A DNA stretch of 64,000 nt from Paracyclopina nana (Eukaryota; Arthropoda; Copepoda; Cyclopoida; Cyclopettidae). Under the pieces are notes generated by a model, which saw only the letters and a list, made by a program, of their open reading frames with translations, was not told where the DNA came from and made no database searches. The stretch's first letter is position 1; every line of letters starts with the position of its first letter. The DNA lies in NCBI GenBank assembly GCA_019096065.1, contig JAGUCH010000003.1, positions 868,001 through 932,000 of the forward strand, given 5' to 3'. Shown here one piece after another: positions 46,955-59,000 of this stretch. A program made the position numbers and the translations under genes.

Positions 46955-49900
46955 ATGGCCATGTACGCAAGAAATATTATCCCAAAACTGCGGCTGTCCT
47001 CCTCTCCGAGTCGCCATTGCAGCCAGGGACCCACCGTGACTTCATACAAGTAAGAGCAGCATATTTATTCTCAACAGGCTTGTGAAAGCATCGTCAATTC
47101 TCTAGGAACGTATCTGAGCCTGAAGGCGGTATTTACTCTGAAAAGAGTGATTCCAATTTGATATTTGCAAGCGAGCTCGACAGGCCGCTGTCAGAGCTTC
47201 CAAAAGAGGCCAAAGTGGTCATTTGTGGCGGGGGTGCTCAAGGGGCAGCCATAGCGTACAAATTAGCTGTTCGAGGCCTTGGACATGAAACTGTGCTACT
47301 CGACCAAGGAGTGCTTGGAGGAGGGACAACTTGGCACTCCTCTGGGCTGATCAGCTTGATGAAAAACTCCAGCGTGGAGACAAAATTGACCAAGTTGAGC
47401 AAGGAGCTGTACCTTGAGCTTGAGGAGAAACATGGCTATTACACAGGGTGGAAGCAGGTTGGCAGCCTGTACGTCGCACAACGCGAGGACCGCATGCAAT
47501 ACTACCGCAGGCTCAAGTCTGAATCAGTGGCGAGAGAAGTCGAGTGCGAATTGGTCACTCCTGCAGATTGCAAGGAGCTTTGTCCTGCCATGGAAACTAG
47601 CGACCTCAAAGGAGGGCTGTGGGTGCCCGGTGACGGAGTGGCGAACCCGTATGAAATCTGCCTTGCTCTTTCTCATCTTGCTACGAAGCACGGTGTTAAA
47701 ATAGTGCAGAATTGCAGGCTTGAGCAAGTTTTGGTCTCCAATGGAAAAGTGTCGGGAATCAAGACTAGCCAAGGCACGATACGGTGCGAAAACTTTGTCA
47801 ACTCTGGTGGGTTTTGGGCGCGACACATTGGCACCTTGTCCAGCCCACGTGTTCAGGTTCCCTTGCACCCAGCAGAACACTACTACCTTCACTCCAAGCC
47901 AATCAACTTTTTGTCATCGAATTCACCAGTTGTCAGAGATCCCGATGGTCACATTTACTTCCGAGAAAACGGAGGTCGAGTGCTTGCTGGTGGATTTGAG
48001 CCAGTGGCAAAACCAGCCTTTGAAGATGGGCAGCTGCCCACTTCGTCGGCTTCCAGACAGCTTCAAGTTGATTGGGATCATTTTTATGTCCTCCTAGAGG
48101 CTGTCCTCAAAAGGCTTCCTCCCATGGAAGATGCCATTCTTGGTACGCTCACCAACGGGCCCGAGGCTTTCTCCCCCGATGGTCAGTGGATCTTGGGCCA
48201 GGCGCCCGAGATTCAAAACTACTTCGTGGCTGCTGCCATGAGGTCAATAGGCGCTGGAGGTGCGGGAGGTGTTGGAGAGGCCATTGCCAACCACATTTTA
48301 GAGGGCCGGCCTCCATTTGACATGTACAATCTGGACCTCCAGCGATTTCTGCCCATGCACAATAATCGCAAATTTCTCCGGGATCGTGTGCACGAGGCCC
48401 CAGGAAGGGTGTACACGATTCCATACCCCTTTCAAGAGTTCCGAACTGGCAGGGCTCAAAGAACCACGCCAATATTCCCCAAGTTGAGAGCTTATGGCGC
48501 AAGGTTCAATCAGGTCATGGGATATGAAAGGGCCATGTACTTTAAGAAAGAAGAGGCCCCTCTGGATCTCAGCTACTTCGGGCTTGGCGAAGACTTCAAA
48601 AAAGCCTCTGACCCCATCACGCAAGATCAGTCAGTGAGCATCGCCGAGACCAAGACCTTTTTCAAGCCTCCTTGGTTCAATGAAGTGAAGAAAGAATTCC
48701 ATGCTGCCAGGGCCAAAGTGGCTGTTTGCGACTACTCATCTTTTGGCAAATTTGACCTGTGGTCTTCAGGCACTGAAGTTGTGGACTTTTTACAAAAATT
48801 GTGCTCAAATGATATTGACATGCCTCCAGGTAAGCCCTTTATTTCTGCTGATGATTGCCATTATGAAGTAGAGTTTTTTTGCTACAGGCCTAATTAGGCA
48901 CACCGGGATGCAGAACAGATTTGGTGGCTATGAAAATGATTGCTCAGTGGCCAGGCTGGACGAGAACCGATTCATGCTCATGTCTCCCTCTATACAGCAA
49001 ATGAAATCCTATGCATGGATGAGGGCTCACTTGCCTTCCAATGGATCGGTCTACTTGCAAGACGTCACGTCACTCTACACTACATTATGTGTCATGGGTC
49101 CTTATGCGATGGACACTATGGCTAAATTGACTGACATGGACCTATCTCAAGCTTCTTTCCCAACGTTTACATGTCGTCACATGGATGTATCATGGTAAAC
49201 CGTTGTTCATCTTGGTATTCAGACATCTTATGAAAATCTTCCTTTTTTTCCAGCTGCCCTGAAATTCTGACCATGAACTTGACCCATACAGGAGAGTCTG
49301 GTTACGTCCTCTACATTCCCAATGAGTTTGCTGTTGAGATTTACGACTCCATCCTTGAGGCTGGACAGGAATTCGGCATCATGAACATTGGCTACTTTGC
49401 CATGAGAGCTCTTCGCATTGAGAAGTTCTACGCGTTCTGGGGCCAAGATATGGACTCGTACACGACACCCGTTGAGTGCGGACGAACATTCAGGACGAAG
49501 CTATTGACGGACATAGATTTCATTGGGAAAAAAGCCATCTTGAGAGAATCCGAGACCGGCCCCAAAAGGCTGTTGTGCCTATTCATGCTGGATGATACGA
49601 CGCACAACAACGATACCGACCCGTGGCCTTGGGGCGGTGAGCCCATTTTCCGCAATGGGCAGTTTGTCGGGACTGTCACAACCTGTTCATACGGATTTAG
49701 CCTGAACAAGCATATTCTCATTGGGTTTGTGACCAAGCCCGATGAGAATGGTGTTAAACAGATCATCGATCAAAAACACGTCAAAGCTGGCGAGTATGAA
49801 ATTGAAATTGCTGGCAAGAGGTATCCTGCAAAGGTACGTCCTTACTAATCGAGTAGAAATCGGCTTTTTCACATTTAGGGCCTTTTTTGCAGGTGCGAGT

Positions 49901-49976
49901 GAATGCTCCAGCACTACCCGATTTGAGTAACACCCAGCGCCCAAGCGGAGCTTACCAAGCGACGAGATATGATTGA
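46955..49976 (+). CDS. PDPR: Pyruvate dehydrogenase phosphatase regulatory subunit, mitochondrial
   Basis: Exons are 46955-47049, 47106-48829, 48888-49194, 49254-49833 and 49893-49976, giving 929 residues. PDPR is a catalytically silent relative of dimethylglycine and sarcosine dehydrogenases that tunes pyruvate dehydrogenase phosphatase in the matrix. Exon 1 encodes a mitochondrial presequence. The FAD-binding start VVICGGGAQGAAIAYKL follows, then the oxidoreductase domain (WDHFYVLLEAVLKRLP, FVAAAMRSIGAGGAGG). The C-terminal GCV-T-like part has GGYENDCSVARL, MNLTHTGESGYVLYIP, RIEKFYAFWGQDMDSYTTP and PWPWGGEPI. The FWGQD and PWPWGGEP blocks fit PDPR better than the true dehydrogenases. The third junction (VSC-CPEIL) relies on a GTAAAC donor. 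Confidence 0.93.
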
Positions 49977-49998
49977 TAGTGCTTCGAGAAGGTTGCAA

Positions 49999-50004
49999 AA
50001 TAAA
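49999..50004 (+). terminator. Poly(A) signal of PDPR
   Basis: AATAAA lies 23 bp after the PDPR stop codon. Confidence 0.6.
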
Positions 50005-50332
50005 ATGACGATTATTAATGATATCTTGGCTCTTTTTGCTTATCTCTTCATAATTCAAGTTTCCATTGAAAGTGAGAAATGTGTTTAGATATGAGGCGAA
50101 GTGGATAATAGTTCATGGTAAAGAAATTAAAAATTAAATTTCTTTGACTTGATGAAGTTCATTTGGCAATTTGTATTTTCTTGTAAAGTATATTTATTGT
50201 CATTGGGAAGATTCATTTTCAGCGCTTTTATTTATCCAGACCTTGATGCTGACCTTACATCAATTTTGGTTTACGACCTCAATTATGCTTTTCGGTAGCT
50301 GTAAGGAAATCATGACCGGCAATCGATTCTTC

Positions 50333-50340
50333 TATATAAA
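50333..50340 (+). promoter_or_regulatory. TATA box and initiator of the cuticle-protein gene
   Basis: TATATAAA is followed at 50349-50353 by an arthropod initiator-like TCAGC, placing the start near 50351 and giving a 5' UTR of about 47 bases before ATG 50398. Confidence 0.55.
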
Positions 50341-50397
50341 TGCTCCATTCAGCATCCAATGCAAAATCAGTCAAAGGCGTACCAAGCATGCAGTAGG

Positions 50398-52707
50398 ATG
50401 TTTTCGAACTTTGCACCTTTATGGGTAAGTAAAATTGACTAGGGCATGAAATTTTTTAAGTTTAACTATGTTATTCAGGTGCTCTTATGGATGAGTTGCC
50501 TAAGATCCTGCCAAACTAGCAGCGTTGTCAAAAAGTTTATGGATGAAAACCACCTGCAAAGTCCATTCATATCTGTAAGAAGCAAAACTGAAATTGCTCA
50601 AAAATGCAATTTTAAAAAATCCCTCTTTGCAGTTGCAAGGCGACTCTTATGAATTTGGATACAATGTTGATGAGAACGGGACTCACTTTGGCCACGCAGA
50701 GTCGAAATCTCCGGAGCAGACTGTAAGAGAAACAAGCTTTATTTAAGATTTTCATTGATTTGGAGCCAAAATGTAAGGTGGGTGTTTATGAGCTTCTTCA
50801 ACCCGATGGCAGAGAAAGGATCGTGAGCTACACTGCAGATGACATTTTGGGCTTCATTGCCAACGTGAGCTATTCTGAGCCAGATGGAGGCTATGTCTAT
50901 TCAAACAGGTGAATTAATCCTTTTTGCATATAGTGTAACTAAATGAACTTGTATGAAAAATTAAGGTATGGAACGTTGCCACCTCGACCTCCGCACCAGC
51001 ACAAGCCTCACTATAATCTACCTGCTCGGACAGCTCAAGGATATAACCAATATCATCCTGGGCCAAATCATTCCAAGCAGCCAGGAAAACCATCATACGG
51101 CCATAATGAGCAATTGATGTCAAATGTTCTAAGTCCACCACTTCAGCATCATCAACAGCATCCTTATCATCCTCAACAACCAAGTTATCACTCCGCCCCT
51201 CCAGAACCAGAATATCAGCCCAAGCCAATTTATAATTCTCACGAAAACATTAATTACCTCTCAACTCCCAAACCATCATACCACCATCACCCTCAACCAC
51301 AATACCACCATAATACTCGGCCACAATACCACCATAATACTCAACCACAATACCGCCCAACTTCTGCCCCATCGTATCATTTACCCAAACCACAACAGAT
51401 CCATGCTAAACCACATGGACACCCAGGACGTCATGGTCACAACCACAAAAGTCATCAAAAACCACATCGACACCACGGTGGTCATGCACATGTAAAACAC
51501 AATAAGAAGAAACACCAAAAAAAGCAACACAAAAATATCTACATTCCACCACCACCACCTACAACCACCACCGAGATACCAACCACTACTATCCCAGAAA
51601 CCACCACCACTTTTGAAGAAACCACTACGGTAATGACCACCACTGCGCTACCAGAAACCACCACAACAATGGTTGAAACAACTACGCTGCCAGAAACCAC
51701 TACAGTAGCAGAAACCACTACAGTAGCCGAAACCACTACAGTAGCCGAAACCACTACAGTAGCAGAAACCACTACAGTAGCAGAAACCACTACAGTAGCA
51801 GAAACCACCACAGCTCCAGCAACTACAACCATTCCTGCAGAAACCACTACATTACCAGAAGAAACCACTACTCCGCCAATTTTGCCAAATGAAGAAGGTG
51901 ATTTATAAATTGAAGCAATTACATATAAAAAGATTTTTGCACTAGCCTAATTTAAATTAGTGTTTCAGCATAAAGGGGATTTTAAAAGCTCTTTATTTCA
52001 GAAAGATCGGGAAGGGAGATCAAGCAATCTAGGACCTCCAGAACAGCCAATGGACCAAGAAAACGATCAGGTGGAAAGCCTGGACGCAGAAATGGAGTTC
52101 AGCCTGGAAAGCCAAAAACTACTACTAAGAGAAGAGTTGGAAAGCGAAACAACAACGGGAAGCCAAGACCCAAAAAGTCCAAACGAAATAAACGTGACAG
52201 AAGCTCCCTTGGTGGGAGAAAACGAGACCGAAAACCAAGATCAAAATCTCCAAGAAGGAGCAAAAGTGGAAAATCCGCCAAAGGGCTTGGAAGCAAAAGA
52301 GGAAAATCCGCCAAAGGGCTTGGAAGCAAAAGAGGAAAATCTGGAGCAAGTCCTAGAAAAGCTCCTAGAAGAGGTAAACTGATTAAATTATAATTTTAAT
52401 AGCCTGTTAACATTGTAGTGGTTTTGTAGGTAAGAAAGTTCAACCAAGAGGTGGAAAATCGGCTGTTGGAAGCCCTAGAAAGCCGAGACGGAAATCAGGC
52501 CTCAAAAGTCCGAGAAGGAAGAGTCCTTCCACCCCTTCTAAGAGCCTTGCAGCTCCTCTTGGCCAGACCAGAGGCAAGGATCGTGGCAAGAAGGCCAAAA
52601 ACGCAGGGGATCCTGGTAGAAACCCAAGAAACGGAAGGAGGGTCAATAAGGGTCAAGTTCGGGCAAGCAGATCCGGAAACGGCAATAATCGAAGGAAGTC
52701 GGCTTAG
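50398..52707 (+). CDS. RR-type cuticle protein with His-rich, Thr-rich and basic C-terminal regions
   Basis: Exons are 50398-50424, 50479-50574, 50633-50722, 50778-50908, 50966-51897, 52002-52373 and 52430-52707, giving 641 residues. A signal peptide (LWVLLWMSCL) is followed by a Rebers-Riddiford chitin-binding domain (SYEFGYNVDENG, GVYELLQPDGRERIVSYTADD), so it should be secreted and bind chitin. Then come a Pro/His/Gln/Tyr-rich region, a His/Lys block (HGHPGRHGHNHKSHQKPHRH) and a mucin-like Thr region with about six TVAETT repeats. The tail of over 200 residues is Lys/Arg/Gly/Ser-rich, including a doubled GKSAKGLGSKR. In the last two exons the correct frame is set by phase at both junctions. 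Another, acidic frame is also open there. An alternative start without the first splice is ATG 50446. Confidence 0.82.
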
Positions 52708-52906
52708 CAAGGATAGCCAGTTTAGATGTGGCATCCTGAGACAATTTGGAATCATGTGGTTGGCACCATTCTGCCATGTTTCACCAGGAAGAATACTAAC
52801 CATATGAGCTCATAATTATTTGTTATTTGGTGGTGGGTCATTTATTGTTGAATCTCACTTATTTTTATTCATGGTGATGGCTATTTTTGTAATTGTTTTA
52901 GAGTTG

Positions 52907-52912
52907 AATAAA
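52907..52912 (+). terminator. Poly(A) signal of the cuticle-protein gene
   Basis: AATAAA, with a second overlapping AATAAA-like hexamer just after it, 200 bp beyond the stop codon. Confidence 0.6.
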
Positions 52913-53329
52913 AATAAAATTCTCATAGCACTTGTGATACCCAAAAGCACACTTTGAATATATATATTGAATAGCTGAAAGAGGATTTTAGAATGGAAAA
53001 ATACAAGTGCAACTCTATATCACGAACTAAGAGATTTAGTTTTTATTTGTGCCATCCACGAACCTTCTTGGTATTTTTTATATACTGTAATACGATTGCC
53101 TCGTGTTATAATTCAGTTTACCGAGCCGACTCAGCTCTTTTTGAGTTGGGGCTAGTAAAATTGGGTCATTAAATAGCTGACCATGGATTTTAAAATGGAA
53201 AAACACTCATTTTTTGCCTACAAGAACGTGTCCAGCTTTCGGAAATCATGACAATTTTGAGCAATGTTCTTATTTTCACAGCTGTGCGCGGCTCATTATA
53301 AATAGCCTTTTAGTGACTTATTGTCTGAC

Positions 53330-54380
53330 AATTCCCTAGACACATCAATATTTGTCCCACCTTTTTAAATTTGGTCCCACCATGATTTTTCAGTTACCAC
53401 CAAATCATTTGTCTCACCATATTTAGTGCCCCACCATGACAATGGGCCTCACCATATCTATTTGTCCTACCATGAATTATCAATGACTACCATATTATTT
53501 GTCTCACCATACATATTTTGTGTCCCACCCATGACAATAGGACCCATCATTACTGTTAGTCCCACCTTTGATTTGCTCCCACCATGATTTTTCAGTGACC
53601 ACCAAATTATGTGTCTCACCATATTTTGTGTCACGCTATGACAATAGTCCCTGCTACTGTTTTTGTCCCACCCCCAATTTAGTCCCTCCATCATTTTTCA
53701 GTGACCACCATATTATTGGCCTCACCATGTTTAGTGTCCCACCATGACTATAGGCCTCACCATTATTATTTTTCCCACCGTTAACTTGGTCCCACCAACA
53801 TTTTTAAGTATCCACCAAATTATTTGCCTCTCCCACCATGAAATTTTATCCCACCATGCATTTTTGGCTTACAGCATGTAATCTTCTTGACTTATTGTCC
53901 CACCGTTACATGAGTCCCACCCTTAATTTTTGGCCCCCAATGACTTCAACTTGATTGTTTTGTCCCACCTTGCTTTGCATCCCATCATGATTTTTCATCC
54001 AACTTTTTTGAATGTCTCACCTTCAATTTTTGTCCGATCATGAATGTTTGCCCAACCATGATTTTTTTGTTACTTTTAGTCCCACCTCACTTTTTGTCCC
54101 ACCAATAATTTCACCATTACTTTTTATCTCAGCATTTTTTTTTGTTGGTGGGACAAATAGTAATGGTGAGGCCCATTGTCATGGTGGGACACTTAACATG
54201 GAGAGACAAAAAAATGGTGGTCATTGCAAAATCATGGTGGGAACAAATTGAAGGTGGGACAAACAGTAATGGTGGGGCCCATTGTGATGGTGGGACACAA
54301 AACATGGAGAGACACATAATTCGGTGGAACAAAGTGACAGGAAAATCATGGTGGGACCAAATGTAAAGGTGAGACATAAA
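53330..54380. repeat. Array of GTCCCACCATGA words with an inverted end block
   Basis: About 800 bp consists of loosely repeated words such as TGTCCCACCATGACAATG, GGCCTCACCAT and TTTTTCAGTGACCACCA. From about 54146 to 54372 the same words appear in reverse complement (CATTGTCATGGTGGGAC, ATGGTGAGGCCC). The spacing is irregular, so it is not a simple tandem repeat. No coding frame is credible. Confidence 0.75.
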
Positions 54381-55008
54381 ATGTTGTTTGATGCAAGATG
54401 ATCTAGAATGTAAGGTGAACTACCAGCTGAAATTACCTAAACAAGCGGTCTAACTATGCTATGGAATGGCTTCTGACAGAATAAATAGAATTCTGTGGAA
54501 ATAATAAGGCAGAGTTACTCTTTTTGAGTAGAAAAAATTCTGTCACTTATAGAAAGAGCCAAATAAGGACGAATTTGTCGGAGAAAAGCCAAATCTGGTA
54601 GCTCGAATTATTACGTCACTCGCATCAATCTCTAGCGAGCGCTCAACTTCACGCAAGCCTAGGGGGAGGAGAATCTGATTTTGAATTTAGCGCCTTTTTT
54701 ATGTACTTGGACGACTGTGGCGCCCTCCAAGTAATGACAGAATCTTGGTTGCGTGAGGCTAAAAAAAGTTGCGTCAAGGCATGCCTTGGTGGACGGGCCT
54801 GGTTTGATGCAAAATAGGTTGGGACATAAAATGCGATGGGTATATATAATGGTGGACCAATTAAAAAAATAGTTGGTGTGACATGGGAATGGTCAGTATA
54901 AGCCACTGAAGGACTAATACTGGCAAGGCTGTTGGAAAATGTGATGCCGACCACTGTTTAATATAATTCTTGTCGAAATTTTGGCTCAAAATATAGTTAT
55001 TTATTTTG
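54381..55008. other. Unassigned interior of the 2.7-kb composite element
   Basis: About 630 bp between the word array and the foldback. I see no gene, inverted repeat or relation to other parts of the window. Confidence 0.4.
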
Positions 55009-55181
55009 AGCTGGGGCACGTAAAGTAAAGTAATTAAATAGCTGAGCAAGGATTTTAAAATGGGAAAACTCGAGCACAGCTTTACTAACCCGAGCCTGTG
55101 AGGGCTGTAATTGTATGAGTGTTTTTCCATTTTTAAATCCGAGGTCAGCTATTAAATGACCCAATTTTACGTGCCCCAGCT
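55009..55181. repeat. Foldback with AGCTGGGGCACG ends
   Basis: A 173-bp inverted repeat: AGCTGGGGCACGTAAA on the left pairs with TTTTACGTGCCCCAGCT on the right, and pairing continues through TTAAATAGCTGA / TCAGCTATTAA and GGATTTTAAAATGG / CCATTTTTAAATCC. Related half-copies occur at 53133-53200 and 18650-18805. Confidence 0.7.
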
Positions 55182-55369
55182 AAAAATATACAATTTTATA
55201 ATCTGTGATACGATTTTTGAGTGTTTTAATGAAGTTACCGGGCTGCCCCGTGCCCTAGAAAATGCTGATTGGGTTTTAGTTGCTATGTGAATATCTCTTG
55301 CTCTCATGTGCTAGCATCCTATGGTTTGGGAGCAATAAAATAGACTTTTAACATTTTTTCTGAGGTGCT

Positions 55370-55440
55370 CCTACAGCACAATGGTTAGAGCGCTGGGCTC
55401 TTGATTCAGCCATCTGAGGTTCAAACCCAAGTCATTCCTT
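55370..55440 (+). repeat. tRNA-like module
   Basis: It shows ACAATGGTTAGAGCGC (A-box-like), a pairable anticodon arm (CTGGG-CTCTTGA-TTCAG) and GAGGTTCAAACCC (B-box-like). The acceptor ends do not pair properly. It is the best preserved of five such modules but is probably not a working tRNA gene. Confidence 0.5.
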
Positions 55441-55504
55441 AACTTTTTTTGATTTCTTTAACTGGCTTAAATTATGGTAAAGTCCTGTACATAGCATTCA
55501 ATTT

Positions 55505-55788
55505 TCATGATGTTTCCATAACTCAGTGGTTAGAGCATTGGAATTCTTATTCAATTTTTTGAGGATCAAATCTAGGATGATCCTCTTTTTTTAATTTTTT
55601 TGGAATTTGGATTAGTTCCATGTAATATGAGGGGCATTAAATTACTTATATCCCTCAAATTTGATTCCAGGGCTGTTAAGCATTAAATATCCCCCAAATT
55701 GCTTAGAAAGAAGTGTGACATAAAAGAGCTGACTCGGATCGGTAAACTGAATTATAACATGAGGAAATCGTATTACAGTATATAAAAT
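55505..55788 (+). repeat. tRNA-like head plus body (probable SINE)
   Basis: A head with ATAACTCAGTGGTTAGAGC and GAGGATCAAATCT is followed by about 215 bp that matches, in reverse complement, 19245-19462. The shared head-plus-body structure in two places is what a tRNA-derived SINE would look like. The end coincides with the end of the composite element. Confidence 0.55.
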
Positions 55789-56096
55789 GATTATCAAACC
55801 TGTTCTGGTTATTAGTGAGTTCAGGCAAGTACATAAATCCGCATTGATATTAAGTACAAGTGTAAGAAAAATTGGTGCTTAATGTGACAAGGATTCCCAG
55901 AGAGTGTGAACTAGCAGCTACAATGTAGTTTTATGCATGAATTTGACAATGCATTGATACTACACCTGTTTTTTACATTTCTAAGTAAAACTGGCTTAAA
56001 ATAAAATAATTTATTACGCTAGAAAAATTGCATGTACTTACATAAATTTGGCATTGCCAAGATAATAGATAGTTGATCCTAAAACAAAATTAATAC
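55789..56096. other. Intergenic and 3' UTR of the giant repeat-protein gene
   Basis: This is 308 bp of A/T-rich DNA. No repeat or gene is visible. Confidence 0.4.
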
Positions 56097-59000
56097 CTAT
56101 GATTCACTACTTTCAATGGCTTTTACGTTGTCAAGATTATCGCTCTTGTCTTCTGTTGATTGATCCATAGTAGATGCAGCAGCGATTGCATCAAAAGACT
56201 TTGGTGAGGATCCATCCTCCCCCTTATTGAGGGCATTGGACCAAACCTTGTCAATCCAGGAGGCATGATTAGAAACCAGACTATGCATAAAATTAGGTAT
56301 GTTTTGGATGGCATTAGGGAAGTTGTCTGCCACTGCTTTGAATGGCTTCACAGGTTTGGAGGCATCATTGCTCTCTGATACTGAGGATGAAGGTGATGGC
56401 TGTTTATTGCTCATAGGAGGAGGCTGAATGGCCTGCTTCTTTGGCCTGTTGCGCAATAAAGGCCTCTTCAACAAAGGTGGTGGCCTTTCAGTATCAGCAG
56501 ATACTGGAAATTCTGAAGTCTCAGCATATCCATTGATTTTCAAAGGGATGTGATGAATACCTCCCACTCTTCTTGTTTTATTGTGCTTATAACGGTCAGA
56601 GTCAATTTCAAGACGAATGAAATCTGCTCCATATGGATTCTTCAAGTAGCTCTTTCCATATTGGTGATTGCCTTGAGGCTTTGAATCAGCATCCTCTTCC
56701 TGATTTATTGTGGGCAAGTCCCTCAAGACTTGGGGATCCACATCACCTCCAAGTGGGCGATCAGGAAAACTACCCCTATTAGGCAGGTTAAACTCAAGGT
56801 CACCAAAGGTGGGCTTGAGTGGATTGTCATATTCAAAGTCCTCACTTACAGTATATGGTGGCCTGTCATCATGAAGGCCAGGATGCTCAACTAGTCCAAT
56901 ACCTTTGTATCCTCCTTCTAGGACATCTGGACTGTTTGCAGGACTTGATGGTTGTTGGTGAGTTACTTGAGAGTTGGCATGAGGATGGCTGTTGAAATTA
57001 GATTCCCTCATAAAGCCCTCATTGCCCTTGAAATCTTGGAAGATATTGTCATAGGGTGACTTGAGCTGCACATCATGGTGAACATAAGAGGAAGACTTGG
57101 GCTTCAGCTTGTTCGCTCCATATGGAGAGTTGTTGGTGAAAGTTGTTCTGGAAGGAGTTTTGGTAGGCTTCACAGTGAAAGGAGTCTGTGGAGAATCTGT
57201 TGCCCACTGGGACGTCTCAGTTGGGTTCAAGAAAATGTAAGGCTTCTTTGTTGGCTTGACTGTGAAAGGAATCAGAGTAGGAGTGTGCACTTCATTGGGC
57301 CAGAGCTTGACTTGACCTACTGGCAAAGTAGGCCTGACAGTGAATGGAGTTTGTTTCTCTTTCCAAGTCTCTTCATTATCTGTAGCCCATGGATCACCTT
57401 CACTAATCATTATTTTTCTCATTGGCTCTGAGTCACCATCTTCATCATCACCCTCATCATCAGGCTCAATTGAGGACATCCGTTCCTTCAAAATATCTCC
57501 CATGTGAAAGGACATGAAGCTATTTCCCTTTTCACTTAAGTTAATTTTGTTCTTGACTAATTTAGGCAAAATTGATGGGTCTACTCCCATAGGATCATTT
57601 GAGCCCATCTTCATATGAATGAAATTGCCAGCTGCAGACTTGTCCAAGGTTGTTGATTCAATGTTAAAGATATTCCTAATGGGTGTTCTAGTTGGAGAAG
57701 GGGGCTCATCCCAAATATCAAAATTTGGCTGATCTGAGCCCTCAGGGGGTGGCAAGGTTGGCATTGGAGGGAGAACAGGCTTGTTTTTGAGCAAAAAGTT
57801 CATAAGCATACTTTGTGGTTTGTCATTGGCAAAGGAAAAGTTTTCAGCGACAGACTTCAATGTGTCCTTAGAAACTGGAGCAGGATCAAAGTCAGGCTGC
57901 CTAATTTCAGCATTGAACTCATTTTCCCTAAGAATTTCTTGCTGACCAAAGGTTCCATCTTGACTAGAAATGGGACCCATATTGATTTGCATGAAGCTTT
58001 CCCCTGGCAAATTAAGGACATTATTCCTTGGACTTTCATTAGGATCCACAGCCAATTTGAATTGGTTGCCATTCAATGGTTGATTGACTGTAGAGGCTGT
58101 GGATGAAGTCGGCCTTGCTCTCATTAGAAATTCTTCTAGCATTATTCTGGTTGAAGCAGTTGTTGTGGATTCAGTTATCCTGTTGCTTGGAGACTCAGTC
58201 ACTATTTGTGTGGAAGGCTGCTCAGTTGATGTGAATGTTTCAAGCGTAGGCCTCATTATTGGCTGCCTATTCCTCAGACGATTTATCACAGAGAACCTTG
58301 AGCTGTCAAATGTGTTGAGGCTAGAATCAGGGTTGTCATTATTGTTGCCAAATCTTGAGTCTGAGGCACCATTGCTAGAACCAAATGTAGGAGGCAAGTT
58401 TAAGTTTTCATTTGGGAAATTGGGAAAGCTGCTGGTGCCAGGGTTCTCGGTTGCTTCTCTAACAGGTGCAGGAATGAATTGTGGCCTTGGAGGAGGAGGA
58501 TTTTCTTCTCTCAGGCCAAACCCGGTGACCTCTACTTCTTCGAATGGTTCAGGCTGCTGCTCTTCAGCATTGCTTGGAGGTAAGTATGTTGATGATGGTG
58601 GTGGCCTTGCTTTTATTCTGTTCTTCAAATGAACATTCATGGTGAGCCTTGGCCTGTCACCACTGACAAGTTGAAAGGTTCCAGGATTTCTAATGGGAGG
58701 TACAACTAAGCCTGCAGGAGGCTCCTCAGAGATGATTTCGGTCATTTTGGCAATCAACTTGGCATCCCCACGTGATAATTCAGTCTTTCCAATCATTTTG
58801 GCAACTGTCGCAACAGTTTGGATGTCATTCATGGTGACAAAGATGCCAGAGCTCTTCATCATTCTGGCAATCATTTGAGCTTCCCTGTTGGACAAAGACT
58901 CTCCTAACTTGGCACTCATATCAGCCACAACCTTGACCTCTTTCTCAGTGAGGACATTTTCTGCTTTCCTAGCAACCTCAGCAATTTCTCCAATGGCTTG

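Larger units (their letters stand above)
53077..55788. mobile_element. 2.7-kb outward-ended composite element
   Basis: The left end (53077-53145) is TATACTGTAATACGATTGCC followed by GTTATAATTCAGTTTACCGA. The right end (about 55720-55788) is the reverse complement of the same sequence, ending TCGTATTACAGTATA. The same ends bound 19245-21308. Inside, in order: a word array (53330-54380), unremarkable DNA, a foldback (55009-55181) and two tRNA-like modules. No transposase frame was found. As with the intron-9 copy, two inverted SINE copies framing other repeats is an alternative reading. Confidence 0.55.

Noticed and set aside
47158-47160. Start of PDPR inside exon 2
   Set aside because: That position is TTG; an upstream exon with ATG 46955 and a mitochondrial presequence joins in phase.
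51539-51868. Val/Ser-rich minus-strand frame opposite the Thr-rich cuticle repeats
   Set aside because: It only mirrors the ACC/ACT repeat on the other strand and has no gene context.
51960-52382. Acidic Glu-rich frame as the coding frame of cuticle exon 6
   Set aside because: It does not match the splice phase at either side, whereas the basic frame joins both neighbours in phase and continues to a stop in exon 7.
55370-55440. Functional tRNA gene
   Set aside because: The A- and B-boxes and an anticodon arm are present, but the acceptor stem does not pair and related degenerate copies occur as repeat parts.
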